Numbered from the stretch's first letter, positions 32,360 to 43,696 are shown. The stretch: 64,000 nt of DNA from Notamacropus eugenii (GCF_028372415.1 NC_092872.1:87642613-87706612), one strand, 5' to 3'. The notes: a model not told the origin generated them from the letters alone. Numbers and translations are program-made.

Positions 32360-33230
32360 AGGCCATCTCCAGCCAGTGGCCCTACTTCCTTTCTTATCAC
32401 TCTTTTCCTAGCTTTTTAGTCTGGCTTCCCAACCTCATCATTCAACCTCATTATTCAAAGAGACTGCTCTCTCCAAAGTTATCAATGATCATTTAATTTC
32501 CCAATCTAATAGCCTTTTCTCAGTCCTCAGCCTTCTTGACCCGTCTACTGCCTTTGACACTGTCCATCGTTCACCATGTTCTCCTTGATGTTCTTTTCTT
32601 TCTGCTTTCATGACACAGCTCTAATCTGGTTCTTCTCCTACCTGTATGACCTTTGCAGTCAGTGTCCTTTGTGGGGTATTCATCCAGATTGCTCCCATTA
32701 CAGTGGATGTCCCTTAGAGCTCTGTCCTGGGCCCTCTTCTCTATTCTGTCTATATTATTTCACTTGGGAATGTCATCACCTTCCATGGATTAGAGATATT
32801 ATCATCTCTGTAGAGGTACATTCCTTGCTAGCCTCTCCTCTGATCACTCGTCTCATATCTTCAACTGCTTCTTGAACATCTTAAACTGGATGTCCTATAG
32901 ATACCTTAAATTCAACAAATCCAAAACTGAATTTTCCCCAAAATTCTCACTTTTATAAATTCCCTATTCCTATTGAGGATACCAGCATCCTTCCAGGTAC
33001 CCAGGCTCATAACCTATGTTTCTTACTTGAGTCTCCACTCTCTCTGGCCTCACCCTTCCTCACCTACCCCTTAATCAATCTTCTCTTAATAGCCAACATC
33101 TATCAATTCTACCTTCTTAGTATATCTCTCATGTGCCTCTTTCTCCACCACCCTGGAGCAGGCTCTCAGGACCTCACACCTAGACTATTGCAATAACCTT
33201 TTCATTGGTCTCATTGTCTCAAATCTATAC
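32360..33230 (+). mobile_element. L2 LINE, outer copy, first part
   Basis: RT-domain text: 'aagttatcaatgatcattta', 'cagtcctcagccttcttgac', 'gcctttgacactgtccatcg' and 'gctctgtcctgggccctctt', on to 'cacacctagactattgcaat' and 'ttggtctcattgtctcaaat'. It resumes at 34477 beyond a second L2. Confidence 0.85.
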
Positions 33231-34476
33231 TCAAATTCAATGGCTTTTTCCTCAATCCTCATTCTCTCTACAATCTTTGATATTGTTTATCACCCTCTCC
33301 TCCTTATATTTTCTTCTCTCTAGGTTTTCAGGTCATCATTCTCTCCTTGTTTTCCCCCTAACTATCTGACTACACCTTCTCACTCTTTGCTAGATCCTCA
33401 CTCAGATCATTCCCTCTAACTACAGGCATCCCACAAGATTCTGTCCTGGACCTTCTTGTCTTCTCCCTCTGTTCTGCTTCATTTGGTGATCTCCTCAGCT
33501 CTCATGGATTACTGACAATTCTCATATCTACCTCTCTGCTGACCTTCAATTTTGCATTACCAACTATTTTTCAAACAACTTGAGATATGTGTCCATAGAC
33601 ATCTTAATCTCAGCCTGTTCAAAACCCCTCTCATTATCTTTCCCTTCCTACCTCTTAACTTCCTTGTTACTATGGAGGACAACAATACCCTTCTACTGCC
33701 TCAGGCTAGCAACCTAGGCAACATCTTTGACTCCTTATTTTCTCTCATACACCTTATCCAAGGCCTGTTGATTTTATCTTTGCAATATCTCTCCAATGTT
33801 TCCTTCTCTTCTCTGACACTGCTACCACTCTGTTATAGGCTTTCATCACTTCATGCCTAGACTATTATAATAGCCTGCTGGTGAGTCGTCCGGCTTCACA
33901 TCTCTCCCCACTCCGATCTAGCCTCCAAAAAGTGATTTTCTTAAAGTGGAGATCTGATCATCTGATCACGACCCTTACTCAATAAACTCCATTGTCTGCC
34001 GATCATCTCCCGGATTAAATGCAAAAATCATATGTTTGGTATTCAAAGCCCTTATTAACTGAGTCCCCTCCTACCTTTCCAGTCTTCTTACACCTTACTT
34101 ACTCCCTGCCATGTACGCTCCAATCCAGTGGCACTTGTCTGCTTGCTGTTCTAACAATATAATGCTGCATCTCTGCTCCCTTCATATGCTCGGGGCTATC
34201 CTCCATGCCTGGAATGTTCTCCCTCCTCATTTCCACCTACTGGAGTCCCTGGCTTCCTATAAATTCCAAATAAAATCCCATCTTTTGCAGGAAGTCTAAG
34301 TCCCTTAATTCTATTGCCTTTTCTTTTTAAGTAATGTCCTGTTTATGCCATATGTAGCTCATATATATTGTGAGTTCCTTGAAGGTATGAACTATTTTTT
34401 GCCTCTTTGGATCCTTAATGCTTGGCATAATGCCTGGCACATAGTAGGTGCTTAATGAATTATTACTGAGTGATTC
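33231..34476 (+). mobile_element. L2 LINE, inner copy inserted in the outer L2
   Basis: Starts again in the RT domain ('atggctttttcctcaatcct', 'gatattgtttatcaccctct') and runs to a full L2 3' end ('ttggcataatgcctggcaca', 'gtaggtgcttaatgaattat'). The outer copy resumes immediately after it, so this one is the younger. No open frame is long enough to be functional. Confidence 0.82.
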
Positions 34477-34995
34477 TCATTCCAGTCTGTCCTCTACTCA
34501 GCTGCCAAATTGACCTTCCTAAAGTGCCAGTGTTGCCTCCTATTCACTGAACTTCAGTGGCTTACTATCACCTACGGAACAAATAGAAAATCCTCTGTTT
34601 GGTGTTCCAAGCACTTTGTAATTTGGACCTCCTCCTACTTTTCTCACCTTCTTACAACTTAGCCCACATACTCTGAGATACTGTGACACTGGCCTTCTTG
34701 CTGTTTCTCATTCAAAGTATCTAGCCATCTTCACTGGCTGTCCCACATTCCTGGAGTTCTCTCCCTCTTCTCTTTGTCTCCTGGCTTCCTTCAAGTCCCT
34801 GCTAAATCTCCTCTGCTTTAAGAAGACTTTCAACGTCCCCTTGAATGCAAGTATTTTTTCCCCTATTATCTTGCAAATAACTTGCTTGTATATTTACTGA
34901 TTGTCTCCCTTGAAAGCAGGGACTATTTTTGGCTTTTCTTAGAATCCACAGAACTTAGCAAGGTGCCTGGCAAAGGTAAATCTTACATTTTTTGG
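34477..34995 (+). mobile_element. L2 LINE, outer copy, second part
   Basis: Resumes exactly where 33230 stopped: 'attccagtctgtcctctact', 'gctgccaaattgaccttcct', ending 'acttagcaaggtgcctggca'. Confidence 0.82.
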
Positions 34996-35365
34996 TGTCC
35001 ATAATACTTATTAGAAATGATAGTCCCCCCATCAGTTGATCTTGCGTCTGTTCCCATGTTTCATGAAGAAATTATCTCAGCTAAGGGGAAAAAAGCAGGA
35101 ATGATTCTTTTATACCCATCCCTGGTTACAGTGTCCATTCTCTTTACTGCTTCTCTCAGGATTTGAGAAGTGGAAGGGAGTAAAATGAAGGAAATGGAGC
35201 AATCTCTTTGCTCTTAGGAGGTCTGTATTCTTAGATATGAGGAAATGGAACTAAAACTAACAGGAAAAATTGGACCTTAACTTCCCCTGGATTCAATCAT
35301 AGTCCAAGAAATGAGGTCTTCTTAGGAATGCAAATGAATGCTCTTGTAATACCTTTTATCTGCCT
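34996..35365. other. unassigned stretch
   Basis: Nothing recognised. Confidence 0.4.
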
Positions 35366-35655
35366 TTTCATCCCCCCCATGAATTGATAACCACCTTCAG
35401 TCTTGTGACTTCAATATTAATGTTGATAGATCTAATACTCAGGACTCTCAGTTCCTTACCCTCCTCAGGAGGTGAAAACTTTATTTTCTTGTTTCTTTTC
35501 CCCTTACCTCTGATGACCTTCACCTTAGCCACTTACTGGACTCTGCCTCTGAAATTCTCTCTGACCACAATCTCCTGTCGTTTCACCTTACTCATAGCCT
35601 CATTCCTACTCATATTGTGATCTTTGCTCCCTCAGTCCTTCCCTATTCTCCCAGT
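35366..35655 (+). mobile_element. L2 LINE, endonuclease-domain fragment
   Basis: 'gtgacttcaatattaatgtt', 'ctcagttccttaccctcctc', 'ttagccacttactggactct' and 'tctgaccacaatctcctgtc' match the L2 endonuclease end (Asp-Phe-Asn and Ser-Asp-His blocks, here worn). Confidence 0.65.
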
Positions 35656-35850
35656 AGGGGCCATCTGTAGTTGTTTTAATCTATATCTTATCACAGGACC
35701 CAGATGGCTCTGGAGGAGAAAGTGAGGCTAGTGACCTTGCACAGCTCTCCCTCACTTAAATCTAATTCATTTGCAAGTCACGGCATCATCTTCCTGATGT
35801 CATGATCCTCTTCAAGAAAGAAGGACAAATAGTAACAACAACAAATTCTC
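35656..35850 (+). mobile_element. RTE-tailed SINE (short form)
   Basis: 'acccagatggctctggagga', 'gtgaccttgcacagctctcc', 'gatgtcatgatcctcttcaa' and a CAA-rich end ('gtaacaacaacaaa'). Confidence 0.82.
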
Positions 35851-36149
35851 CCAAGCCAGCATTCCTTTTCTGAGTTCAACTTGGCTACAACCTACTGGAA
35901 TTAATTAATGAAAAAGCTTTTAAGGATTTAATACAGGTGCTAAAAACCCTAGAAATATAAATACGAAGGTAAAGATAATATCCACCCTCTTACACTCATA
36001 TATACTTAGGGGAGTGGTGGTCAGGGTTGGGTAGGGAAAGCTAAGGTGACTGGAGTGATAAAGAAGTTCGACTGACCCATTTGCATCCTCACAATCCTTT
36101 TGTTCTGTTCTAGGTTCCTGCCTAATTTGACAATTTATCCCTCCCTAAT
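35851..36149. other. unassigned stretch
   Basis: Nothing recognised. Confidence 0.4.
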
Positions 36150-36420
36150 CCTATCTTTTCCCTCATTTGAATGATTTGCATGTGCTGTTCCACATTTGTG
36201 GAATGACTTCCTTTCACCCTCCTCTCCTCTCCATTTATTGAAAATCCTTTCTTTCCCTCAAAAAACAACTCAAATACCATCTCTGATATGGTATAAAGGC
36301 TTCCCTGATTTCCCCTCCCCCATTCCCCTAACCTAACAGTTATCCTCTCCTAGACTCTCCTATTCCATTCTTACACCTCTTATTCAATGCATAATATACT
36401 AACTTGTACTAGAGTGAATG
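36150..36420 (+). mobile_element. L2-like 3' fragment
   Basis: 'tgctgttccacatttgtgga', 'tgacttcctttcaccctcct' and 'ggcttccctgatttcccctc' resemble the L2 ORF2 end and 3' UTR. Confidence 0.5.
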
Positions 36421-36696
36421 GTATTCTGGGAAATGTTTGCAAACCAGTTTGGGGGAAGAAGGGGGAGAAAAAGTGGCCACAAAATATTTATAAGTTTAAT
36501 CAGCATTATTAATATCACCATCACTTTCTTAAGTGTAGAAAATCAATAAAATAATAAATCAACCCCTGATTTGTACCATTGGATAATTTCTGGAATGTAA
36601 ATGTAAATTTAACAATTAACTCTTCTGAGATCATTCAAACTGCCTCCAACACCTCCCTAGGTATAGTTATTTTGGACCGTGTGACATCCCATCTAT

Positions 36697-36888
36697 CAAG
36701 AGTTCTTAACCTGGTAGAGACTGTGAAATTTTTTTTTATAATATTTCTATTATATTTTAATATGGTTTGGTTTCATTGATAATCCTATGTCTTTGATTTG
36801 ATGCATTTAAAAAACGTGAGAAGGGCTCCATAGGTTTCAAACAAACTGCCAAAGGGATCTATGATGCGCAAAAAATTAGGAACTCCTG
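36697..36888 (+). mobile_element. short hAT-like MITE
   Basis: Ends 'caagagttcttaacct' and, reversed, 'caggagttcctaattt' form inverted repeats with two mismatches over the first 13 bases. 192 bp, AT-rich middle, no coding content. 3' L2 text follows at 36889-36980. No convincing 8-bp duplication. Confidence 0.6.
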
Positions 36889-36979
36889 GGCTAGTTTGTA
36901 AATTCAACGAGATCAAGAAGTGGTATTTTTTATGTTGGTATCTCTAGAACCTACGAGCATGGTGTTACATGGTCAGTAA

Positions 36980-37330
36980 TTAATAAGGATGTCTTGCCTT
37001 GACTGATAATTTGATTTACATGCAGCAGATGCCAGGGAGGATGAATTGTAATTGAGGAGTTTCAAGTTATACCATGTGTAAACCATAGACTACCAGTTAT
37101 AGCTAGAAGTATGCTCGATGTTATGCGATGTTGTTACTGTCAACTCCCTCCTGAATGCCTTTTGTTGTATAAAGTAACCAGGAGACAACAAATATTATAG
37201 ACATAGGGAGACAGGTGACTTTGTGGGTTCCAGCTGGCAAGAATAAAGGTTACCAACCCCAACAGGCCCTTTCCAGTTTTGCTCTCCAGTTGAATTGTAT
37301 ATCAGCCTGGGGTGGTATGCAGGATTGAAA
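36980..37330 (+). mobile_element. possible solo LTR
   Basis: An 'agaataaaggttaccaaccc' signal and a U5-like 'ttgctctccagttgaattgt' end suggest an LTR. Borders and flanking repeats are not seen. Fossil, family unknown. Confidence 0.3.
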
Positions 37331-37640
37331 GAAATCCTTTGATCACAGCTCCACCCAGCTCCTCTGTAGTTTTGCTCAGTGAACTTCTCCAGGCTGATTT
37401 AGAAGGACCCAGGAATATTTAGGAAGTAAAGGCAATTTTGCACCAGGACCCTGGAAAGAGTGTCCTGAGGGATCCTATGCATCAGTGGGGCAAAAGACAT
37501 AAAATGCCTAAGGGTTTCTTTGATTAGTTGGCTAGAGGCAAGATAGGGTAGGGAATGAATACCATCCCAAAAAAGCTAAAGGACTTTTAGGAATATCAAG
37601 CTAAAGACCTGTAGCCTGAGGCTATTGCTTAGACACCCAG
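37331..37640. other. unassigned stretch
   Basis: Nothing recognised. Confidence 0.4.
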
Positions 37641-37734
37641 TGCTGAAAGATGATTTTTGTAAATTCCTTAGCATAATATTTGGCACATAGTAGGAGCTAT
37701 GTAAATGTTTATTCTCTTCCCCTACTTTCCACAG
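37641..37734 (+). mobile_element. L2-type 3' end fragment
   Basis: 'ttggcacatagtaggagcta' followed by 'tgtaaatgtttatt', the usual L2 terminus. Confidence 0.55.
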
Positions 37735-37764
37735 AAAATAAGGAAGGGAGAATGGGAAAGGAAC

Positions 37765-38165
37765 AAGCACTTATTAAATAATATATAAATATATTAAATA
37801 AATAAAAAAATAATAAAATCAGCTACTATATGCCAGGTACTTTGCTAAGTGCTTTTTTTTTTCTTTTTGGAGGCTATTGGAATTAAGTGACTTGCCTGGT
37901 ATCACACAGTGACTAAGTTTCTGAGACCTGATTTTTGAACTCAGGTCCTCCTGGTGCAAGGGAGGTGCACTACTTCATCTAGCTGTCCCTGCTTAGTGCT
38001 TTCACAAATGTTATTTGATCCTTCCAACAACTCTGTGAGATAGATGCTTTTATGATCCCCATTTTACAGTTGAGAAAACTGAGACAGGCAGAGGTTAGGG
38101 GATTTGCCCAGGGTCTGAACTCTGGTATTCCTGATTTCAGGTCCAGCCTTCTATCCGTTGAGCTG
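37765..38165 (-). mobile_element. MIR/Ther-type SINE, interrupted
   Basis: 'ctactatatgccaggtactt', then, after the inserted SINE, 'tgatccttccaacaactctg', 'ccattttacagttgagaaaa' and 'ccttctatccgttgagctg'. An AT-only run at 37775-37820 widens its left part. Confidence 0.8.
37856..37990 (-). mobile_element. short A-tailed CORE-SINE inside MIR/Ther
   Basis: Flanked by 'gctaagtgcttt' (37844-37855) and 'gcttagtgcttt' (37991-38002), a 12-bp duplication with one mismatch. T run at the left (its A tail), then 'ggaggctattggaattaagt' and 'gacttgcctggtatcacaca'. Confidence 0.9.
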
Positions 38166-38229
38166 GAGTGGATTTCCTGACCCCTTCTGTCACTGTTGAT
38201 GGATTTACTGGATAGTTGAAGTCAACAAT

Positions 38230-38445
38230 TAGATTAGTTTGTATTTTAAAAATTTATTCTGTATATATGTGTTCTGCATATGCTTATATCTGTATGTATT
38301 GTCTCTGATGATAGAACGTAAATTTCTTGAAGGTAGGGATTGTTTCTTTTTTTTTGTTTGTTTTTGGTCTGTGTTTCCTCATTGCCTTCCTTCAGAGATT
38401 ATCTCCAGTTTATCCTGCATTTATCTTGTTTGTACATTTCTCTTT
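38230..38445 (+). mobile_element. L2 3' end, split by an L1
   Basis: 'aaatttcttgaaggtaggga', then 'tgccttccttcagagattat' and 'catttatcttgtttgtacat'. It continues at 39488 as 'tacatgttgtcttctccatc'. Two overlapping L2 tails may be present. Confidence 0.65.
38432..38445 (+). repeat. target-site duplication, left copy (L1)
   Basis: 'gtacatttctcttt', repeated exactly at 39488-39501. Confidence 0.92.
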
Positions 38446-39487
38446 TTTTTTTTCATATTTTTTTTTATTTTGTAATGTTTAACAATCACTGCCATACAAT
38501 TGTGATTTTATCCCCCCCACCTACCCCCCACTCCCCCCCTCCCTCCCCACGACTGCATACAATTCTGTATAGATTCTACATATACTTTCCTATTGAGTAT
38601 ATTTTCACTATAGTCATGCTATGTAGTCAGACTAAGATAAATGAAAGAAATCGTATAACAAATCAGAACATGATACACAAACACATACACATACACAAAC
38701 ATGATCTGCTACAATATGTGAGTGACTTCCATATTTCTCTCTCTGAGTGTGGCAGGCATTTTGCCTTGAGATCCTCCATTGGGATTTTTTTTTTTTTTTT
38801 TTTTGGTAAGAAGTTCTTGTGTTATTACAAAAATCTAAGTCTACCAGAAAAAACTCTCACACACTGTGGTTGCTGCTGTGCATAAAGTTCTCCTGGTTCT
38901 GCTCCTTTCACTCAGCATCAGGTCATATAAGTCCTTCCAGGCCTCTCTGAAGTCTTCTTGTTCATCATTTCTTATGGCACAATAGTACTCCATTACATTC
39001 ATATACCATAATTTATTCAGCCATTCCCCAATTGATGGACATCCCCTTGACTTCCAGTTTTTGGCAACTACATAGAGTGCTGCTATAAATATTTTTGTAC
39101 ATGTGGGACCCTTTCCCATTTTTATGATCTCTTGGGGATATAGTCCTAGTAGGGATATTGCTGGGTCAAAGGGTATGCACATTTTTGTAGCCCTTTGGGC
39201 ATAGTTCCAAATTGCTCTCCAGAATGGTTGGATGCGCTCGCAGCTCCACCAACAATGAATTAGTGTTCCAACTTTCCCACATCCTCTCCAGCATTTATCA
39301 TTTTCTTGTTCTGTCATGTTTGCCAATCTTATAGGTGTGAAGTGGTACCTCAGAGTTGTTTTGATTTGCATCTCTCTAACCAATAGTGATTTAGAGCATT
39401 TTTTCATATGATTATAGATAGCCTTAACCTCTTCCTCTGAAAATTGCCTGTTCATATCCTTTGACCATTTATCAATTGGGGAATGAT
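38446..39487 (-). mobile_element. L1 retrotransposon, 5'-truncated, well preserved
   Basis: Bounded by exact 14-bp direct repeats, with an A tail (T run at 38446-38453) at the minus-strand 3' end. On the minus strand the frame 39455-38841 is open for 204 codons and is the C-terminal part of L1 ORF2. It has MNRQFSEEE, HMKKCSKSLLVREMQIKTT and the cysteine-rich knuckle CWRGCGKVGTLIHCWWSC (C-x3-C-x7-H-x4-C). IPFDPAISLLG, KIFIAALYVVAKNW and VMEYYCAIRNDEQ follow. Endonuclease and reverse transcriptase were never copied. A 20-base T run (38785-38804) lies in the 3' UTR. The clean frame and exact flanks make it one of the younger insertions here. Confidence 0.95.
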
Positions 39488-39645
39488 GTACATTTCTCTT
39501 TACATGTTGTCTTCTCCATCAGATTGTGAGCACTTTGAGGACAGGACTGTTTTTTCCTTTTTGTTATCTCCCTGGCACTTAGCACAGTACCTGGTACAAT
39601 AGGGGTGTAATAGCTACTGGTCACTTGGCTAGTATCCAATACTGT
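39488..39645 (+). mobile_element. L2 3' end, remainder
   Basis: 'tctccatcagattgtgagca', 'ctttgaggacaggactgttt' and 'gcacttagcacagtacctgg'. Confidence 0.8.
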
Positions 39646-39649
39646 AGCT

Positions 39650-40150
39650 GTCACATAACTGTCGTTGTTTCCTTCATTCTTAATATCATAAATGTAGTCT
39701 TGTCTTGTGCATGAGTTGGATTTAAGTGAGGCAGAGTTGCACAAAGTCCTCAGCCTCACTGTTTCTTCCAGAGTTATCAAAGTCCAGTGTCAAGACAAAA
39801 GTCAAGACGACTGGTGATGCCAAGGCATGCAGTGGATGACCTTGGCATCCAAGCTCTAAATGTTCCACAGTGCCTGCTTCAGCCGCCTTTGTCACCATTG
39901 GAACAAATTGTTCTCATCTACCCATTTCACCAAGGGAAGTCTTCACATGCTTGAGGTAAACACTTCCCTAACTCACCAAGGGTTTGAGATCTGTTGTTGC
40001 CCTCAATGTTATTTAGCCAGTGTGTAGAAGGAATTTATTAGGGTGTGTCTGTGGCTGCTAGGCATGCTACAGCTTTTTGGAGTCACAGGTGAGAGTTGGG
40101 CGAAGATGGACACCTAAGGTGGCAAGACCTAAGTTGGCTTGGGCTGCAGA
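39650..40150 (-). mobile_element. RTE-tailed SINE, long form
   Basis: The right-hand part is the reverse of 17340-17720 ('ggaacaaattgttctcatct', 'gtcttcacatgcttgaggta', 'agggtttgagatctgttgtt'). The left part is the reversed short form ('ggcagagttgcacaaagtcc', 'gtccagtgtcaagacaaaag'). Confidence 0.72.
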
Positions 40151-40765
40151 GGTACATGATAGAACTTGAACCAACGTCTGCAACAATAAGTAATTGTTGC
40201 CTCCCTAGCTGATGGCTGCCTGACATTTCAAAATACCAATGTCTAAAACACTCAGAATAAGTGCTATTAACTGGGGTCATTAGTCAAATTCCACTTACAG
40301 GTGAGGCATCAAGGTTGAAAGCCTCTTCAGATACATTCCTGGATATGTCTTATGGAGACACATCCCTTCTTTGCCTTCCATTTGCCGGAGAAAAGAGCCA
40401 AGTGGAATACTGGGCAGATATTCTTCTAAACTGAAAATACTTCAATGTCAGTATTAGTTGGGAATGGAAGTTAGAATCTGGGGACCAATGTAGGATTGGA
40501 AAGAGACTAGGGAATTTTAACTGCTGATCGCAATGACTATGAGTTTACTTTTCATCAGAATACCATCCTATATATTATTTTTATGCATACTAGCCTGCCA
40601 CACTGCTGATGAGCTATATGGCACTCCAGATTGAGAAATAACAACAAATTATAGCTGTTTGTTACTGTTTGTGACCGCTGCATGGTGTCAGAAATCCCTA
40701 GGCCATTCCTGCTGCTATGTAAATGCTTGAATTCTCTCAATAGAATGAATTTGGCATTTGGGTCT
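40151..40765. other. unassigned stretch
   Basis: Nothing recognised. Confidence 0.4.
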
Positions 40766-40767
40766 CA

Positions 40768-40935
40768 GACATCAAAGTAATATAAATTTTCTAAATCAGA
40801 AATTTATAACTTGATGGGCCTAGTCCCCTCATTTTGGAGATGAGGAAACAGACCCAGAGCAATTAAATGACTTGCCAGGTCACACTAAATATCAGAAGTA
40901 GAATCTGAACCCAAGTATCCTGACCCCACATATAT
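40768..40935 (-). mobile_element. MIR-type SINE
   Basis: 'ccctcattttggagatgagg', 'aaatgacttgccaggtcaca' and 'gaacccaagtatcctgaccc'. Confidence 0.7.
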
Positions 40936-42175
40936 TAATCTTTCTCGTGTACCTTGAAGCTTAAGGGGGGAGGAATTGGGGAGGTATTGGGGAATGGTGA
41001 TTGAATGGGCATCTGAGTTTTAACCATTCTTTTGAGTGGTTTGGTGGAGGGAGCATGTTGTGGACTGCCCTAAGGAAGAATTAAGGTATGGACCCATGAA
41101 ATCAGAATAGCACTTGATTTGCTGGGAGGACAGAATGCACAATATTTTCCTTGTAGTAATAATGAAAAATGACATTAGCTTTTCTGCATAGGTTAGAATA
41201 TACCAGTCTGTTTCACCAAACAGTGTCTATTCTAGGAGGTATTATCCTTAGCAACAAGAGGAGAAGCCATGTAGTTCTATTAAAAGAAATCTTTGTAGTG
41301 AATCTTAAAAGCAGCCAAATTACAGCTAGCGTGTCCAGCTCCAGGCATTACCAGATTTCTGGGTCACAAAGTATGGGGCAGTGATTCTAAGCTCCATTCT
41401 CTTCTCATATTTGCAGGGCTCCCTTCTGACTCTACCACATCTTCTAGTAGAGTGTGGGGGATGGGGCTAGTTTAGATCAGATTACTGTCTGGAAAGGCCT
41501 TCTTTACACCTATTCAAATGTCAATTTACTATTAGTACTAAATGCCCTCTACTTCAGGGCTTGACTGGGCATCTGAATCCATCTGACTCATTTTTTCAAT
41601 AATGTGAAATGGTCTAATGTATCTGATACGTTTGTGGTGCCTGACCTCAGAATGACCAGTTCGTTCTGGCATTCTCTATGGAGCAGATGGAAATAAATAA
41701 GCAACTGCTTCTTCAGTGCAGATATAAGGTACACAGGATGAGAAAATTTCTTCCCCAGGGGCCTCTGCTGTAGCAGGCCTTTGGAATTTTTGTTTTAGAC
41801 AATTAAAAAATGTAATTCTGAAGAGAGGGGCAAACATTGTTCCAATGAGAAGCAGAAAAAGCTACCTAAGGATGCCTGTAGGGCTGTCCAAGGAACTCTT
41901 CAACCAACACATATTTAAAAGTCAGGTATAGAACATGGAGACGTGGACAAGCAATGGAGGAGATATACAGTATAGTAGTACAAGAAAGTTGAAATCCAGA
42001 ATGTGCTGAGGCTAGAGATGAATCACGCAAATACTAGTTCTCTGTACTTTCTCTTGGTGATATCATTCACTTTTATAGATTCAATGATCATCTCTCTACT
42101 AGGCCCTGTCTTTCCTGAAGCCCAGTCCTCCACTGTCAACTGGCTGCTGAACATCTCTGCCTTTTGTCCCATCAG
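40936..42175. other. unassigned 1.2-kb stretch
   Basis: No repeat, exon or RNA recognised. Base composition is ordinary for the window. Confidence 0.4.
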
Positions 42176-42180
42176 CAATT

Positions 42181-42740
42181 TGAGAGAAATGATTATTAGT
42201 AATCAACTAGTAACTAATTAGTAACCAATTATTAGTTATCAATTATTAGTAACCATCCCCTAAATGATTTGTGGAGATCCAGAGTTCCCCCTTTTTCTAA
42301 AGTCCTCATTTCTGAAAGACATTGCTTACTAATAAGATTCAATAAATTTTCTCCTCATTCTTGTTCAGCCCCACCCAGACTTAGGGGAGAGTTAAATCTA
42401 AGGTGGGGAAGTCCACTGTGCTCAGTATAGGTATGGGTGGGGATAAATTCCTTGATTAGATTGCCCAAGGCTGGGCCATTTGGAAATAAATGACATAATA
42501 AAAGTTACATTCCCCAGCCTCTCATTGGAATAGTTCTACCTCTCACAGTAATTCTCTCTCATTACTTGTTAGCCATTGCCACCTTCAGGAGCACCCACTC
42601 TTCCAAGGGCATATAAACTGAGAGCCCACCACCATGACTGGTCTTTGAGAGTATCAATGACCCTTTTATTAATAAAATACTAGCATCATTAACACGATTA
42701 ATTACCCAGAAAATATGTCTCTCAAACTTTTTAGATGTCA
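42181..42740 (+). mobile_element. solo LTR, family X copy a
   Basis: Starts 'tgagagaaatgattattag'. It has 'gggcatataaactgagagcc' (TATA type), 'cccttttattaataaaatac' (AATAAA) and 'attacccagaaaatatgtct' near its end. Possible 5-bp flanks are 'caatt' and 'cagtt'. The same parts in the same order occur at 46801-47305. An AT-rich mini-repeat (TTAGTAA-like units) sits at 42190-42250. No internal retroviral region is adjacent. Fossil. Confidence 0.72.
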
Positions 42741-42839
42741 CAGTTCAAACTTAGTACCCCTTCTTCAGTTTCTTCCTATTCTCCATTTATGTGAAGGGCA
42801 GCTGACCCTTCTCTCAACACACATGTTAAATACCCCAGG

Positions 42840-43125
42840 GCAGATCCTTACCACAATTGCCTCCTAATTGGTCTCTGTGCTTCCAATCTCTTTTGTATCC
42901 AATTTGTCTTCTACATAGTTGACAGAATAATCTTTCTAATGCAGAGGACTGATCACTTCCCTCCCCTGAGCCAAGTTAAACAGCATATGGCTTGCCTGTA
43001 TTTAATTGCTTGCATGTTGTAAGCTCCTTTAGTATATGGACTATTTTATTCCTTTCTGTGTAGTTTAAGACAGTGCCTGACACATAGTAGGTGCTAAGTC
43101 AATGCTAGTTGACTAGCTGTTCAAA
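42840..43125 (+). mobile_element. L2 LINE, 3' end
   Basis: 'attgcctcctaattggtctc', 'tttctaatgcagaggactga' and 'cacatagtaggtgctaagtc'. Internal sequence is missing. Confidence 0.72.
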
Positions 43126-43398
43126 AGTCTCTCATCGTTCTCTATTCCTTTCCCCTTCATGAACTCTGTTCCAGCTAAACTGGACTATGAACTCTTCTCT
43201 GAACTTGACATTGTATCTCCTGCCTCTGTGCCTTGCCTAATCTAATAGCTGTTAGTTCTCAATCTCCCCTCAAATAATTGTGTATTTACTTATCTGCATG
43301 CATGTTGTATTTGTATCTCTATTGTTTGCACAAAGTAAGTCCTTCATAAATATCTGAATTAAATTGAACAAAAGAAATATCCTGGTGCCATATTAGTT
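43126..43398 (+). mobile_element. L2-like 3' fragment
   Basis: 'gtctctcatcgttctctatt' to 'ctattgtttgcacaaagtaa' with a L2-type ending 'gtccttcataaatatctgaa'. Confidence 0.5.
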
Positions 43399-43399
43399 G

Positions 43400-43640
43400 T
43401 ACTTTTTTTTGTCCTATCTAATGCTTTGTGACCCCATTTGGGGTTTTCTTAGCAAAGGTTCTGGAGCGGTTTGCCATTTCCTTCTCCTGCTCATTTTATA
43501 GATGAAGAAACTGAGGCAAACAGGATTAAGTGACTTGCCCAGGGTCACAGAGCTGATAAGTGTCTGAGGTCAGATTTTAATTTCTTTTTGACTCTAGGCC
43601 CAGCACTCTACCCACTGTACCACCTAGCTGCCCTTAGTTG
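43400..43640 (-). mobile_element. Mar1-type CORE-SINE, full length
   Basis: 'tttgtgaccccatttggggt', 'tttgccatttccttctcctg', 'gacttgcccagggtcacaga' and 'ctgtaccacctagctgccc'. Confidence 0.92.
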
Positions 43641-43696
43641 TACTTTAGATGTCTCTAGTAAAGCCTTCTTCTAGTACTTTACAAGTGTAAAGAAGT

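Noticed and set aside
35650-35668. CTCF-like motif 'cccagtaggggccatctg'
   Set aside because: One base short in the G run of the core, and it sits at an L2/SINE junction. Too weak.
38340-38885. 181-codon open frame on the plus strand
   Set aside because: Crosses the L2/L1 junction and is antisense to the L1 3' UTR, rich in Phe and Pro from T and C runs. Artefact.
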